From Loktanella sp. (GTDB lineage: Bacteria; Pseudomonadota; Alphaproteobacteria; Rhodobacterales; Rhodobacteraceae), in NCBI GenBank assembly GCA_017390475.1, contig JAFPBO010000004.1, forward strand, positions 1-64,000: DNA of 64,000 nucleotides, given 5' to 3'. This document shows, in pieces, positions 17,879-27,990 of the stretch; positions within the stretch are counted from its first letter, which is position 1, and the number at the start of each line of letters is the position of its first letter. The notes beneath the pieces are model-generated. The model worked only from the letters and a program-made list of their open reading frames with translations. It made no database searches and was not told the DNA's origin. The position numbers and the translations under genes were made by a program.

Positions 17879-19042
17879 TTATACCCATGATCCTTCGAAA
17901 TCTTTCGGAATCAGCAGGATATTGCGGTCTACGTCCTGGATGTCGCGCCGCCCGCAAAGTGCCATCGTCGTGTCCAGTTCTTTGTGGATCACCTCCAAAG
18001 CTTTGGTCACACCGGCCTCGCCCATGGCGCCCAGCCCGTTGATATAGGCGCGCCCGATATAGGTGCCCTTGGCCCCCAAGGCCAAAGCCTTCAGCACATC
18101 CTGCCCCGACCTGATGCCACTGTCGAAATGCACCTCGACCTTGTCGCCCACGGCATCCAGAATGGCAGGCAGGGCGCGGATGGATGACAAGGCCCCGTCC
18201 AATTGCCGCCCGCCGTGGTTGGACACGACGATGGCATCTGCCCCCAATGCGGCGGCCTTGCGCGCATCATCGGCGTCAAGGATGCCTTTCAGGATCACCT
18301 TGCCGCCCCACATTTTCATCAATTGCGCAACGCGGTCCCAGTCCAGCGCATGGTCAAATGCCTCGCCGATCCAGGATGACAGGGATGAGGGGTCGGACAC
18401 GCCTTTGGCATGGCCGACGATATTGCCAAAGAACCGCCGCTTGGTTTGCAGCATCTCGATTCCCCAGCCCCATTTGGTGGACAGATCGGCGATGCTAGCG
18501 GGCGTGAATTTCGGCGGCGCGGACATGCCGTTTTTGATATCCTTGTGCCGTTGCCCCAGAATTTGCAGATCGAGGGTCAGGACGATGGCCGAACAGCCCG
18601 CCGCGCGGGCGCGGTCGAACAGGCGCTGCATGAAATCATCGTCTTTCAGCGTGTAGACCTGAAACCAGAATGGTTTGGTCGTATTCTCGGCCACATCTTC
18701 AATTGAACAGATCGACATCGTGGACAGGGTGAAGGGGACGCCGAATTTCTCGGCGGCTTTTGCGGCCTTGATTTCGCCATCTGCCGACTGCATCCCGGTC
18801 AGGCCGACAGGGGCCAGCGCCACCGGCATCGCCACATCCTGCCCGATCATCTGGGATTTCGTCGTACGGTTGGTCATATCCACCGCGATCCGCTGCCGCA
18901 GGCGGATCTTGTCGAAATCAGAGGTGTTTTCGCGGAACGTCTGTTCGGTCCATGACCCGCTTTCGGCGTAATCATAGAACATTTTCGGCGTGCGGCGTTT
19001 ATGCAGGCGTTTGAGATCGGCGATTGTGGTGATGACAGGCAT
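17879..19042 (-). CDS. lldD: L-lactate dehydrogenase/alpha-hydroxy-acid oxidase (FMN)
   Basis: FMN-dependent oxidation of L-lactate or another 2-hydroxy acid, normally at the inner membrane feeding the respiratory chain. 387 aa TIM barrel with the family signatures APVGLTGMQSADGE at the flavin end, catalytic SNHGGRQLDGA and C-terminal DSGIRSGQDVLKALALGAKG. SD GGGGG precedes the ATG. A near-perfect 11-bp inverted repeat directly upstream suggests regulation. The exact 2-hydroxy acid cannot be read from sequence. Confidence 0.9.
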   Translation of the reverse strand: MPVITTIADLKRLHKRRTPKMFYDYAESGSWTEQTFRENTSDFDKIRLRQRIAVDMTNRTTKSQMIGQDVAMPVALAPVGLTGMQSADGEIKAAKAAEKFGVPFTLSTMSICSIEDVAENTTKPFWFQVYTLKDDDFMQRLFDRARAAGCSAIVLTLDLQILGQRHKDIKNGMSAPPKFTPASIADLSTKWGWGIEMLQTKRRFFGNIVGHAKGVSDPSSLSSWIGEAFDHALDWDRVAQLMKMWGGKVILKGILDADDARKAAALGADAIVVSNHGGRQLDGALSSIRALPAILDAVGDKVEVHFDSGIRSGQDVLKALALGAKGTYIGRAYINGLGAMGEAGVTKALEVIHKELDTTMALCGRRDIQDVDRNILLIPKDFEGSWV

Positions 19043-19051
19043 GGTTTCCCC

Positions 19052-19080
19052 CGGATTGGTAACAAGACATTACCGATCCG
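19052..19080 (-). promoter_or_regulatory. Inverted repeat upstream of lldD
   Basis: CGGATTGGTAA (19052-19062) and TTACCGATCCG (19070-19080) are inverted with one mismatch across a seven-base spacer, immediately before the lldD Shine-Dalgarno. The TTGGT/ACC core recalls GntR/LldR-type operators; no such regulator is adjacent. Confidence 0.5.
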
Positions 19081-19098
19081 CAGGGGTCATGCAATGGC

Positions 19099-19890
19099 TC
19101 AGGCGCTATGGGTGCCTTCGGCCAGTGCCGCGACGAAGGCCAGCACCTCTGCCACAGAATCGCCCGCAGCGATCCGGTCCACGATGGCAGAGCCGACAAC
19201 GGCCCCGTCAGCGACCTGCGCAACTGCGCGCGCGGCCTCTGGCGTCTTGATGCCGAAACCGACGATGACAGGCAGGTCGGTTTTCGCCTTGATCCTTGCG
19301 ACTTCGGGCGCGACGCTGTCGGCTTGCACATCCGCCGTGCCGGTGATCCCGGTCATGGATACGTAATAGACAAAGCCGGATGTATTTTCCAAAACCTTGG
19401 GCAGGCGTTTGTCATCTGTCGTGGGGGTCGCCAGACGGATGAAATTGATCCCGGCCTTCTGCGCGGGGATGCAAAGTTCATCATCTTCCTCGGGCGGCAG
19501 ATCAACGATGATCAGCCCGTCGATCCCGGCAAAGACTGCATCGGCCAGAAAATTCTCCACACCGCGCGAATAGATCGGGTTGTAATAGCCCATCATCACA
19601 ATCGGCGTCGTGTCATCAGTTTCCCGCAGGGCGCGCGCATAATCGAGCGTTTTTTCCAGCGTTTGCCCCGATGCCAACGCACGTTGCCCCGCCAATTGAA
19701 TCGTCGCGCCATCGGCCATCGGATCGGTAAAGGGCATCCCCAGTTCGATAATATCGACACCGGCGCCGGGCAGACCTTTGACGATCTCCAGCCCTTTGTC
19801 ATAGTCAGGATCGCCCGCCATGACATAAGCGACAAAGGCTTTGCGGTTCTCGGCCCGCAATTGCGCGAATTTGGCGTCGATTCTGGTCAT
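19099..19890 (-). CDS. trpA: Tryptophan synthase alpha chain
   Basis: Cleaves indole-3-glycerol phosphate to indole, which passes to TrpB. 263 aa with [13 protein letters not shown], the catalytic Glu in [20 protein letters not shown], the catalytic Asp region [13 protein letters not shown], and phosphate-binding [15 protein letters not shown] 19890 (MTRIDAKF) is preferred; another ATG lies two codons upstream, too close to the GGGG Shine-Dalgarno. Unlinked from trpF-trpB and on the other strand. Confidence 0.95.
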   Translation of the reverse strand: MTRIDAKFAQLRAENRKAFVAYVMAGDPDYDKGLEIVKGLPGAGVDIIELGMPFTDPMADGATIQLAGQRALASGQTLEKTLDYARALRETDDTTPIVMMGYYNPIYSRGVENFLADAVFAGIDGLIIVDLPPEEDDELCIPAQKAGINFIRLATPTTDDKRLPKVLENTSGFVYYVSMTGITGTADVQADSVAPEVARIKAKTDLPVIVGFGIKTPEAARAVAQVADGAVVGSAIVDRIAAGDSVAEVLAFVAALAEGTHSA

Positions 19891-20019
19891 GGTCATCCCC
19901 GGATTTTTCTGCGCCCCCTTCCTGCGCGACAGGGCGCGGGAAATCAATGGGCTTTGCCACAGGCTTGCGTCAGCAGCGCCAGCCGCATAAGACCGCGCAA
20001 GGATAAAAGGAGAGACGGC

Positions 20020-21117
20020 ATGGGTTTCAAAATGGGTATCGTCGGTCTGCCGAATGTCGGCAAATCGACCCTGTTCAACGCGCTGACGAAAACCGCCGCC
20101 GCGCAGGCCGCGAATTTCCCGTTCTGCACGATTGAACCCAATGTCGGTGATGTCGCCGTGCCCGACGCACGGCTAGACAAACTGGCGTCGATTGCCGGAT
20201 CGAAACAGATCATCCCGACGCGGATGACCTTTGTCGATATCGCCGGGCTGGTGAAGGGCGCGAGCAAGGGCGAGGGCCTTGGCAACCAGTTCCTTGCCAA
20301 TATCCGTGAATGCGATGCCATCGCCCATGTGCTGCGCTGTTTTGAAGACGACGACATCACCCATGTCGAAGGCCGCGTTGACCCGGTCGAGGATGCCGCG
20401 ACGATTGAAACCGAACTGATGCTGGCCGATCTGGAAAGCATCGAAAAACGGCTGGCCAACCTGACCCGCAAACTGAAAGGCGGCGATAAAGATGCCGCGC
20501 AGCAGGTCCGCCTGCTGGAAGCCGCGCAAAAGGTGCTGGAAGACGGCAAACCGGCCCGCACGGTCGCGGTGGATGCCGATGATGCCAAGGCATGGCGCTT
20601 GCTGCAATTGCTGACCACTAAACCCGTCCTTTACGTCTGCAATGTCGAAGAAACCAGCGCGGGTTCCGGCAATTCCCTGTCGGCCCGCGTGGCCGAGATG
20701 GCCGCCGCCGAAGGCAATTCATCCGTGGTGATCAGCGCCCGGATCGAGGAAGAGATCAGCCAGCTGGATGCCGACGAGGCTGAGATGTTCCTGGGCGAAA
20801 TGGGGCTGGACGAACCGGGTCTGGACCGGTTGATCCGCGCTGGCTACGCGCTGCTGCATCTGCAGACCTATTTCACCGTCGGCCCGAAAGAGGCGCGGGC
20901 CTGGACGATCAAGGCCGGCACCTCTGCCCCGCAGGCAGCAGGCGTGATCCATGGTGATTTTGAACGCGGCTTTATCCGCGCCGAAACCATTGCCTATGAT
21001 GATTTCGTGACTTTGGGCGGTGAACAACCCGCAAAAGAGGCAGGCAAGATGCGGGCCGAAGGCAAGACCTATACCGTCAAGGACGGCGATGTGCTGCATT
21101 TCCTGTTCAACACGTAA
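20020..21117 (+). CDS. ychF: Ribosome-associated ATPase YchF
   Basis: OBG-like P-loop ATPase, 365 aa. The N-terminus is [19 protein letters not shown] with the G1 loop, followed by [13 protein letters not shown], the switch region [17 protein letters not shown] and the C-terminal TGS domain ([29 protein letters not shown]). ATG 20020 is fixed by AAAAGGAG at the right distance. The reading frame stays open about 900 bases upstream through the antisense of trpA; this is chance and not part of the gene. Confidence 0.97.
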   Translation: MGFKMGIVGLPNVGKSTLFNALTKTAAAQAANFPFCTIEPNVGDVAVPDARLDKLASIAGSKQIIPTRMTFVDIAGLVKGASKGEGLGNQFLANIRECDAIAHVLRCFEDDDITHVEGRVDPVEDAATIETELMLADLESIEKRLANLTRKLKGGDKDAAQQVRLLEAAQKVLEDGKPARTVAVDADDAKAWRLLQLLTTKPVLYVCNVEETSAGSGNSLSARVAEMAAAEGNSSVVISARIEEEISQLDADEAEMFLGEMGLDEPGLDRLIRAGYALLHLQTYFTVGPKEARAWTIKAGTSAPQAAGVIHGDFERGFIRAETIAYDDFVTLGGEQPAKEAGKMRAEGKTYTVKDGDVLHFLFNT

Positions 21118-21129
21118 CAGCGGCCTGCA

Positions 21130-21918
21130 TCACAGCCCATCAAGCGGGGTTTTGCGCGGCCAGAGCCGCCCCTCTCTGGCCAGCCACCATGCCCTGCGGA
21201 CATAATTTCCCGCTTTCAGCCGGTAATGTGGCAGGCGCTGGTGCCATGGAAATTTGCGCACCAGCCCAAAGCCGGTGCCGGTGATCGTGCTGACCCCGCC
21301 ATCATCGACATAGGATGAAAACGGCTCCAGCCCGAATTGCCGGAAATTGTGATGGAAAAAGCGGTTCATCTCATGATCATGCGCGCGTGTCTGCGGCCAG
21401 AAACCGGGCGCGACGCGGGCTGCGATCTCACGCTTGATCAGATAGGTGGCATTGCCGGTGAACGGGCCAGCATAGGCGTTCAATGTGTAGCGCCCCAGTT
21501 TGCCCTGCGAAATCGGTAGTTTGGCGCGGATGCAATTGAACCGCAGCGTGTCCCAATGCGCCGCACCCGCCAATGCGATATCCAGACTGTCCAGAAAATC
21601 ATCGTGAAACACCACGTCATCTTCCAGCACCAGCCCGACCTTATGGGGCGAGGCGGCCAGAATCTCCCAGACCGTGACATGGCTGGCATAGCAACCGATA
21701 TGCCCCGGCGAAATGTCCTGCCCCATGTTGCGCGCATAAGCCTGCGCATCGACAAGGGCGGCCAATTCATCCGCCCGGTCCTTGCCGTTAATTGCCGGAA
21801 AGCGGGTATAGGCCAGACCCATCCCATCCAATTGCCGCTGCATCTTGGCCAGCCGGTCGGTGTCGCGATCCAGATTGATCAGCCAGATGCCCAGATCAGC
21901 GCGGGTCAGTTCAGCCAT
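21130..21918 (-). CDS. Glycosyltransferase family 25 (LPS/capsule sugar transferase)
   Basis: 262 aa cytoplasmic glycosyltransferase. GT25 features are IWLINLDRDTDRLAKM at the N-terminus, RFPAINGKD, the acidic LVLEDDVVF and YLIKREIA. The family usually adds galactose or related sugars to LPS outer core. It overlaps neuB by eight bases on the same strand, so it probably decorates the same surface glycan that carries the nonulosonic acid made by NeuB/NeuA. The acceptor is unknown. Confidence 0.87.
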   Translation of the reverse strand: MAELTRADLGIWLINLDRDTDRLAKMQRQLDGMGLAYTRFPAINGKDRADELAALVDAQAYARNMGQDISPGHIGCYASHVTVWEILAASPHKVGLVLEDDVVFHDDFLDSLDIALAGAAHWDTLRFNCIRAKLPISQGKLGRYTLNAYAGPFTGNATYLIKREIAARVAPGFWPQTRAHDHEMNRFFHHNFRQFGLEPFSSYVDDGGVSTITGTGFGLVRKFPWHQRLPHYRLKAGNYVRRAWWLAREGRLWPRKTPLDGL

Positions 21919-22942
21919 CCAGATCGGACCATTTCAACTGCGTATTGCGGGGCAGGGCGCGGGTGGTGGTGCGGCCCAGCACCTTGTCGAAATCATAGCC
22001 CGCAATCTCGCCCGATCCGGGGCGGCGCGCCCAGATATCAGCCTCGGTGATGACATGGCCTGCAGGCAGGTCGCGGTCGGCGACAACGGATGCGCGCGCA
22101 AAGCGATACACATCTTCCTCTGCCGCCGTGCGCTGTTTGGGATTGTGCAAGGCGGTGTGAATTTCACGGGACCGGTCAATCAGATAACGCAATTCAGCCG
22201 GGTCCATCGAATTGATGATATCCGGCCCCTTGCGATAGCGGCTGTCGGTGTAATGCCGTTCCAGAATGCAGGCACCAAGCGCGACCGAGGCCAGCGCCAT
22301 ATCCGGCCCGATGGAATGGTCCGAAAATCCGATCACGGCATTGGGAAACGCGTTTTTCAGGTCGGTAACGCCTTGTAATGAAACAATTTCTGGCGGCGAA
22401 GGGTAGAGGTTGGTACATTCCAGCAGCGCATAGTCAATCCCCGCCGCATCCAGAATCGCAACAGAGGCGCGGATGCTTTCGATACTCTGCATCCCCGTGG
22501 ACATGATCACCGGCTTGCCCATCCGCGCGATATGGCGGATCAGCGGCAGGTTATCCGCCTCGCCCGAGCCGATCTTGAAGGCGGGCACATCCAGATCATG
22601 CAGAAAATCCGCCGCCGCGCGCGAAAACGGCGTGGATATCCAGATCATGCCAAGGCTTTCGGTGTAGCGTTTCAGCTCTGCCTCGTCATCCAGTGACAAG
22701 GCACAAGCCTCCATCACCTCCCAGATCGAGACATCGGCATTGGGCGGGAAGATCTGTTTGGCTTCCTCGGTCATCTCATCGGCGATGATATGGGTCTGGT
22801 GTTTGACCATCTCGCAGCCGGACAGGGCGGCAAGGCGCACCATTTCCTTGGCGACGGCCAGATCGCCGCCATGGTTGATGCCGATTTCGGCGATGACAAG
22901 GGGCGGGTGCTCTGGTCCGATCTTGCGGCCTGCGATATCCAT
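21911..22942 (-). CDS. neuB: N-acetylneuraminate synthase family protein
   Basis: Condenses PEP with a hexosamine-derived aldose to form a nine-carbon (sialic-type) acid. 343 aa: an N-terminal NeuB barrel (IAEIGINHGGDLAVAKEMV, IGSGEADNLPLI, ALLECTNLYPSPPE, IGFSDHSIGPDMALASV) and a C-terminal SAF antifreeze-like domain (SVVADRDLPAGHVITEADIW). Start ATG 22942 with GGAG upstream; the extra upstream frame is rich in cysteine and not part of the family. It could equally make legionaminic or a related acid. Confidence 0.88.
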   Translation of the reverse strand: MDIAGRKIGPEHPPLVIAEIGINHGGDLAVAKEMVRLAALSGCEMVKHQTHIIADEMTEEAKQIFPPNADVSIWEVMEACALSLDDEAELKRYTESLGMIWISTPFSRAAADFLHDLDVPAFKIGSGEADNLPLIRHIARMGKPVIMSTGMQSIESIRASVAILDAAGIDYALLECTNLYPSPPEIVSLQGVTDLKNAFPNAVIGFSDHSIGPDMALASVALGACILERHYTDSRYRKGPDIINSMDPAELRYLIDRSREIHTALHNPKQRTAAEEDVYRFARASVVADRDLPAGHVITEADIWARRPGSGEIAGYDFDKVLGRTTTRALPRNTQLKWSDLDG

Positions 22943-23070
22943 ATTCTGCTCCGGCAAAAGGTTCAGCGGTGTTGTAGGCTGTTTCAAAAGGCAGGGCAAT
23001 TCGGCACCGGGGTTGCAATGATGGCCCAGATGGCCCAAGTCACCCGCAACCAGAGTGACCAAGGCACCAC

Positions 23071-23778
23071 ATGTTTCGCAAATTGCAGCAGATGCTTGAG
23101 AAGAAGGAACAGACGTTCCGCAATTCATTTGGCCACGATATCAATGATCCGGTAGAACGGCGGCGGTCGCAGTGGCATCTAGACTGGCTCGATCATGGGA
23201 TTTTGCGGCGGCGCTGGCATAATTTTGCGCAGATCGCCCCCGGCGCATTCCGGTCCAACCATCCCAATCATCGCCGGTTTCAGGCCTATGCCGCAAAGGG
23301 CATCAAGACGGTGCTGAACCTGCGCGGCCCGGCCCGACAGCCGCACTACCTGTTCGAGGTGGAAAGCTGCGAAAATCTGGGCCTGACATTGGTCACCGTC
23401 CAGATGGCCGCGCGCCGCGCGCCGGACCGGAGCGAGTTGTTAGAACTGTTGACCGCTTTCGAAACAATGGAACGGCCATTCCTGATGCATTGCAAATCCG
23501 GCGCTGACCGTACCGGGCTGGCAGCGGCGATCTATCTGATGCTGTATGAAGGGGCCGATATCGCCACTGCGCGGCGGCAACTCTCTTTCCGCTATGTTCA
23601 TATCCGGCGCACCAGCACCGGCATTCTGGATCATTTTCTGGATGTCTATGCCGCTCGCGCCGCGCAATCGCCGATCGCGATTGATGACTGGATCAGGGAT
23701 GAATACGACCGCGACGCGCTGACCGAAAGCTTTGCCAAGAAACAGGCAGCTCTCTGGCCATGGCAGGGCTGGCGCTAA
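23071..23778 (+). CDS. Tyrosine/dual-specificity phosphatase-like protein
   Basis: 235 aa cytoplasmic protein with the Cys-phosphatase loop HCKSGADRTG (HC-x5-R), preceded by IKTVLNLRGPARQPHY, which fits the general-acid Asp-less tyrosine-phosphatase group found in bacterial polysaccharide loci. The N-terminal 70 residues are highly basic (VERRRSQWHLDWLDHGILRR). It is divergent from neuB and convergent with neuA, breaking up the nonulosonate group. The substrate could be protein, lipid or sugar phosphate; none is shown. Confidence 0.8.
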   Translation: MFRKLQQMLEKKEQTFRNSFGHDINDPVERRRSQWHLDWLDHGILRRRWHNFAQIAPGAFRSNHPNHRRFQAYAAKGIKTVLNLRGPARQPHYLFEVESCENLGLTLVTVQMAARRAPDRSELLELLTAFETMERPFLMHCKSGADRTGLAAAIYLMLYEGADIATARRQLSFRYVHIRRTSTGILDHFLDVYAARAAQSPIAIDDWIRDEYDRDALTESFAKKQAALWPWQGWR

Positions 23779-23817
23779 AACCGCGCCCCCTTCTTATTTC
23801 TGTAAGTACTCACGGGG

Positions 23818-23851
23818 TCAGGGGCAGCGCCCCTGATGCGGCGCAGCCGCA
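23818..23851. terminator. Paired hairpins between the phosphatase and neuA
   Basis: TCAGGGGC/GCCCCTGA (8 bp) is followed at once by TGCGGC/GCCGCA (6 bp). The genes converge here. The neighbouring bases 23790-23815 read on the minus strand as GAGTACTTACAGAAATAAG, a diverged copy of the post-gene repeat. Confidence 0.55.
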
Positions 23852-24559
23852 TTAACCGCGCAGCCCTTGCGCGATCTGCTGACCCATCAGGAAATCGATC
23901 ACATCCCAGTCAAACGGGCTGTCCACATCAAGGCCCCGTTCCACCGGCAGGACCAGCGGGATGACGCGGCCTTCGAACAGGCCCTTGGCTGTGCGCAGGT
24001 AATCGGGACGGACAACGTAGACCAGCCCGACATGATCATAGACCTGAGGGGCCTGTTGCCGCGCAACGACGCCACCCGGCAGCGGTTTTGAGACATGCAG
24101 CGCGCCGGTTGCATCGGTCTCTAAGATATTGAAATAAGGGTTCTTGCGGCTTTCAACGCAGGACATGACCATATCCGGTTGTTCACTCGCGAATAAATCC
24201 AGCCCCGCATCAATATCCTGCGGCAGCCGCAAGGGCGATGTGCAATCCAGATCGAGGAAGGCCGTGGCAGGTCCGGTCTGTTTTTCCACCTCACCCAACG
24301 CATGTTGCCAGACATGCCATTTGGCCGCCGTATCCGTCGCCAGTTCCGCAGGCCGCAGCCCGATATTCAGCGCGCCACGCGCGATGGCATGGGCGTAAAT
24401 CTCGGGGCTGTCGGTGGACACTACAACATGATCGACGCGGTCATTGTCGAACAGCTGATCCAGCGACCAGTCAATCAGCGGCTTGCCGTGCAGATCGCGG
24501 AAATTCTTGCCGGGCACGCCTTTGGACCCGGCCCGCGCCCCGATATGGCCGATGATCAT
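23852..24559 (-). CDS. neuA: Acylneuraminate cytidylyltransferase family protein
   Basis: Activates a nonulosonic acid with CTP to CMP-sugar for transfer to a surface glycan. 235 aa, with the nucleotide-binding signature [20 protein letters not shown], then [15 protein letters not shown] and [11 protein letters not shown]. The start overlaps the metG stop by ATGA, so translation is probably coupled to metG. That is an unusual partner, and it places neuA under housekeeping expression. The exact sugar is not determinable. Confidence 0.9.
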   Translation of the reverse strand: MIIGHIGARAGSKGVPGKNFRDLHGKPLIDWSLDQLFDNDRVDHVVVSTDSPEIYAHAIARGALNIGLRPAELATDTAAKWHVWQHALGEVEKQTGPATAFLDLDCTSPLRLPQDIDAGLDLFASEQPDMVMSCVESRKNPYFNILETDATGALHVSKPLPGGVVARQQAPQVYDHVGLVYVVRPDYLRTAKGLFEGRVIPLVLPVERGLDVDSPFDWDVIDFLMGQQIAQGLRG

Positions 24560-26268
24560 GTGCGCACACCGGCGAAACGTTCGGCCCATTCGGCGCGTTC
24601 GTCGTCGGTGATCTTGCGGAACAGGTTTTCCGGCACGGTGAAGGCGTGGCCTGCGGGCAGGGCGTTCAGCGCCTGCGCGATATCATCCGGCCATGCGGTA
24701 TCATCGGTCTGCATCGCGGCGATCAGGGCCTTGCTGGCATCGGGGATGAACGGGGCGGAGAGTATCGCATAGATGCGGATCAGGTTCAGGCCAAGGCGGA
24801 CCTGCATCGCGGCAGTCTCTGGATCGGTCTTGATCGTGGTCCAAGGGGCATTGGCTTGCAGATATTCATTGCCCAACACCCAGATACCGCGCAATTCTGC
24901 CGCCGCTTTGCGGACCTCGATGGCGTCCATATGCGCCTGATAAGCGGTCAGACGCTGGGTCAGGGCTTCGGTCAGTGCCGCCTCTGGCACGCCCGGGGTG
25001 CCGCCTTCGGGCACGGCTTCGCCGAATTTCGAGCGGCAGAATTTGGTGATCCGGCTGACGAAATTGCCCAGAACATCGGCAAGGTCCTTGTTCACATCCT
25101 GCTGGAAGGCTTCCCATGTGAATTCGGCATCGGATGTTTCGGGGGCATGGCTCAACAGCCACCAGCGCCAGTAATCGGATGGCAGCAATTCCAGCGCCTG
25201 ATCCATGAACACGCCGCGCCCGCGCGAGGTGCTGAACTGGCCGCCGTCATAATTGAGGTAGTTGAAGGATTTGATGTAATCCACCAGCTTCCACGGTTCC
25301 TGCGTGCCCATGATCGTCGCGGGGAAAGACAGGGTGTGGAACGGCACGTTATCCTTGCCCATGAACTGGGTGTAACGCACGTCATCGGCACCTTTATCGG
25401 TACGCCACCAGCGTTCCCAATCTTCACCCTTGCCCGCATCCTGCCATTCCTGCGCGCAGGCGATATATTCGATGGGGGCGTCGAACCAGACATAGAAGAC
25501 TTTGCCTTCCATGCCGGCCCAGCTCTGATCGCCTTTTTTCACCGGAATACCCCAGTCCAGATCGCGGGTGATGCCTCGATCCTGCAACCCATCGCCATCA
25601 TTCAACCATTTCTTGGCAATGGATGTCGTCAGGATCGGCCAATCCTTTTTGCTGTCGATCCAATCGGCCAATGCGCCTTTCAATTCAGACTGCCGCAGAT
25701 ACAGATGCTTGGTCGTCCGCACCTCCAGATCGGTCGCACCCGAAATCGTCGAACGGGGATTGATCAGATCGGTCGGGTCCAGCTGTTTGGTGCAATTGTC
25801 ACATTGATCGCCGCGCGCAGACTCAAACCCGCAATTGGGGCAGGTGCCTTCGATATAGCGGTCCGGCAGAAAGCGGCCATCGGTGACGGAATAGACCTGA
25901 TCTTCGGTGACTTCGCGGATCAGGCCCATTTCAGCCAAACGCCCGGCAAAGGCCTGGGTCAGCTTGTGGTTCTGCGGGCTGGACGACCGCCCGAAATGAT
26001 CGAACGACAGTCCGAATCCATCGGCGATCTGTGCCTGCACATCATGCATTTCCGCGCAATATTCCGCGACCGGCTTGCCCGCCTTGGCGGCGGCCAGTTC
26101 GGCGGGGGTGCCATGTTCGTCTGTTGCACAGAGAAACAGCACCTCATGCCCGCGCTGCCGCAGGTAGCGGGCATAAAGGTCGGCGGGCAATTGGCTGCCG
26201 ACAAGGTTGCCCAGATGCTTGATCCCGTTGATATAGGGAATGGCAGAGGTGATCAGATGGCGGGCCAT
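24556..26268 (-). CDS. metG: Methionyl-tRNA synthetase
   Basis: Charges initiator and elongator tRNA-Met. 570 aa, class I: the HIGH-type motif is KHLGNLVGS, the zinc knuckle is CPNC...CDNC (residues about 130-150), and the KMSKS-type loop reads FSTSRGRG. The anticodon-binding helical domain fills the C-terminal third; no C-terminal tRNA-binding (EMAP-like) domain is present. The stop overlaps the neuA start. Confidence 0.96.
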   Translation of the reverse strand: MARHLITSAIPYINGIKHLGNLVGSQLPADLYARYLRQRGHEVLFLCATDEHGTPAELAAAKAGKPVAEYCAEMHDVQAQIADGFGLSFDHFGRSSSPQNHKLTQAFAGRLAEMGLIREVTEDQVYSVTDGRFLPDRYIEGTCPNCGFESARGDQCDNCTKQLDPTDLINPRSTISGATDLEVRTTKHLYLRQSELKGALADWIDSKKDWPILTTSIAKKWLNDGDGLQDRGITRDLDWGIPVKKGDQSWAGMEGKVFYVWFDAPIEYIACAQEWQDAGKGEDWERWWRTDKGADDVRYTQFMGKDNVPFHTLSFPATIMGTQEPWKLVDYIKSFNYLNYDGGQFSTSRGRGVFMDQALELLPSDYWRWWLLSHAPETSDAEFTWEAFQQDVNKDLADVLGNFVSRITKFCRSKFGEAVPEGGTPGVPEAALTEALTQRLTAYQAHMDAIEVRKAAAELRGIWVLGNEYLQANAPWTTIKTDPETAAMQVRLGLNLIRIYAILSAPFIPDASKALIAAMQTDDTAWPDDIAQALNALPAGHAFTVPENLFRKITDDERAEWAERFAGVRT

Positions 26269-26402
26269 AATCCTGTCCTTTAGCTTTTGCGCTTGTCTAG
26301 CGGGGTCGCGCGGCAGATGCCAGATGTTGTGATCGGTTGCGCCAGACCGATTAGCGGCTTAGACATTCAATGAAACCCCAATCACAGCACAAGGTTGCCC
26401 CG

Positions 26403-26867
26403 ATGAAACTCGTACTTGCCGCGCTGACGGCTTTGACTTTTGCCAATCCCCTGCACGCATTAGAAGCCTACGGCGGCGTCAGCGGCGATTATGCCCTGCC
26501 GCATGAAGGTGATGCCGATCTGTTGGTCAGCGTCATGGGCGGTGTGGTCACATCCGGCTTTCCGCTGGCCATCGGGGCCGAGGCTGAATTCGGGCTGGCC
26601 TTGGGCAGCAGCAGTGAATTTGACACCCGCCGCCTGCGCGGCGTGGCGCGGTATAATTTCGGCACGCTGACCGCCTTTGGTGCGGCTGGGTTTGACCAGT
26701 TTGTCTATAGCGACAAGACCGACAATGCCCTGAGCCTTGGTCTGGGTGGTGAATTTGATCTGGACGGCAATATGGCGTTCCGCGGCGAATTCATCCGGTC
26801 CTTTGTCCGCGATGGCGACACCGAAAATACAACAACCACCCGTGTGGGTCTGGTTTACCGGTTCTGA
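26403..26867 (+). CDS. Small outer-membrane beta-barrel protein
   Basis: 154 aa. Signal peptide MKLVLAALTALTFANPLHA, then alternating amphipathic strands (GGVSGDYAL, AIGAEAEFGLALG, GVARYNFGTLTAFGAAGF, MAFRGEFIRSF). The C-terminus is RVGLVYRF, with the terminal phenylalanine typical of barrels inserted by BamA. ATG 26403 is chosen at the signal peptide; an in-frame ATG eleven codons upstream would spoil it. No specific function is recognisable. Confidence 0.7.
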   Translation: MKLVLAALTALTFANPLHALEAYGGVSGDYALPHEGDADLLVSVMGGVVTSGFPLAIGAEAEFGLALGSSSEFDTRRLRGVARYNFGTLTAFGAAGFDQFVYSDKTDNALSLGLGGEFDLDGNMAFRGEFIRSFVRDGDTENTTTTRVGLVYRF

Positions 26868-26877
26868 GATCAATAAA

Positions 26878-27918
26878 ATGCAAAAGATAAAACTTGGCCG
26901 CAGTGACATCATTGTCACTGATTGGTGCCTCGGCACCATGACCTATGGCAACCAGACCGACCGCGCCGATGCCTATCAGCAGATCGATATGGCGCTGGAT
27001 GCGGGGATCAATTTTCTGGATACGGCAGAGATGTATCCGGTCAATCCGATTACCGCGGAAACCGTCGGCCTGTCGGAAACCATCATCGGTGAATGGATCG
27101 CCAAGACGGGTCGGCGGTCTGAACTGGTGATCGCGACCAAAGTATCGGGCAATAACCCCGGCTGGGTCCGCGACGGCAAAGGCTATGATGGCGATGTGAT
27201 CCGGCAGACGGTGGATGCGTCTTTGCGCCGGTTGCAGACAGATATGATCGACCTTTACCAGATGCATTGGCCCGAACGCGGGTCCTATATGTTCCGGCAG
27301 AACTGGACCTTTGATCCCTCCGGGCAGGACCGCCAGCAGACCATGGATCATATGCAGGACGTGCTGGAAGCGCTTGATGAATGTGTCAAGGCGGGCAAGA
27401 TCCGCGCCATCGGCATGTCCAATGAAAGCGCCTGGGGCATGACCAAATGGGTCGATCAGGCCGAGGCTTTGGGCTTGCCGCGCATGGTATCGGTGCAGAA
27501 TGAATATTCGCTGATGTGCCGGCTGTATGATACCGATATGGCCGAAATGGCGGTGAATGAGGATGTGACCTTGCTGTCCTTCTCGCCCTTGGCCTGTGGG
27601 TTGTTGACCGGGAAATATCAGGATGCAGTGCCCGAGGGCAGCAGGCTCTCGATCAATGGCAATCTGGGTGGGCGGATGACGCCGCGCACTTTACCAGTCA
27701 CGCAGGTCTATCTGGATATCGCGCGGGATCACGGGATTGACCCGGTGCATATGGCGATGGCCTGGCAGGCGACGCGGCCATTCCCGGTCTCGGCGATTTT
27801 TGGCGCAACCAATGTGGACCAACTGGCGCATCTGCTGGCAGGGCGCGATGTTGTGCTGACGGATGAATTGACTGCCGAGCTTGATGCGGCGCATAAAGCG
27901 AACCCGATGCCTTATTGA
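26878..27918 (+). CDS. Aldo/keto reductase (Tas-like)
   Basis: NADP-dependent oxidoreductase of 346 aa. The AKR tetrad is visible: Asp and Tyr in FLDTAEMYP, Lys in VIATKVSG, His in YQMHWPER. The insert GSYMFRQNWTFD and overall length fit the Tas/YghZ branch. Cofactor loop IFGATNVDQLAHLL is near the C-terminus. ATG 26878 starts ten bases after the preceding barrel gene, so the two may be cotranscribed. The natural substrate is unknown. Confidence 0.9.
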   Translation: MQKIKLGRSDIIVTDWCLGTMTYGNQTDRADAYQQIDMALDAGINFLDTAEMYPVNPITAETVGLSETIIGEWIAKTGRRSELVIATKVSGNNPGWVRDGKGYDGDVIRQTVDASLRRLQTDMIDLYQMHWPERGSYMFRQNWTFDPSGQDRQQTMDHMQDVLEALDECVKAGKIRAIGMSNESAWGMTKWVDQAEALGLPRMVSVQNEYSLMCRLYDTDMAEMAVNEDVTLLSFSPLACGLLTGKYQDAVPEGSRLSINGNLGGRMTPRTLPVTQVYLDIARDHGIDPVHMAMAWQATRPFPVSAIFGATNVDQLAHLLAGRDVVLTDELTAELDAAHKANPMPY

Positions 27919-27990
27919 GTAGGTGCTGTTCCGGTCCCTGATGGGGCCGGATGCGCGCCGCGCGGGAGTATTTCGAACAAAGCGAGGGAA

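Noticed and set aside
19108-20019. Long open frame continuous with ychF (669 codons in total)
   Set aside because: The upstream 300 codons are antisense to trpA, have no family pattern, and ychF has its own ATG with a strong Shine-Dalgarno at 20020.
24646-26283. Plus-strand 545-codon open frame across metG
   Set aside because: Antisense shadow of metG; no family motif, and metG is unmistakable on the other strand.
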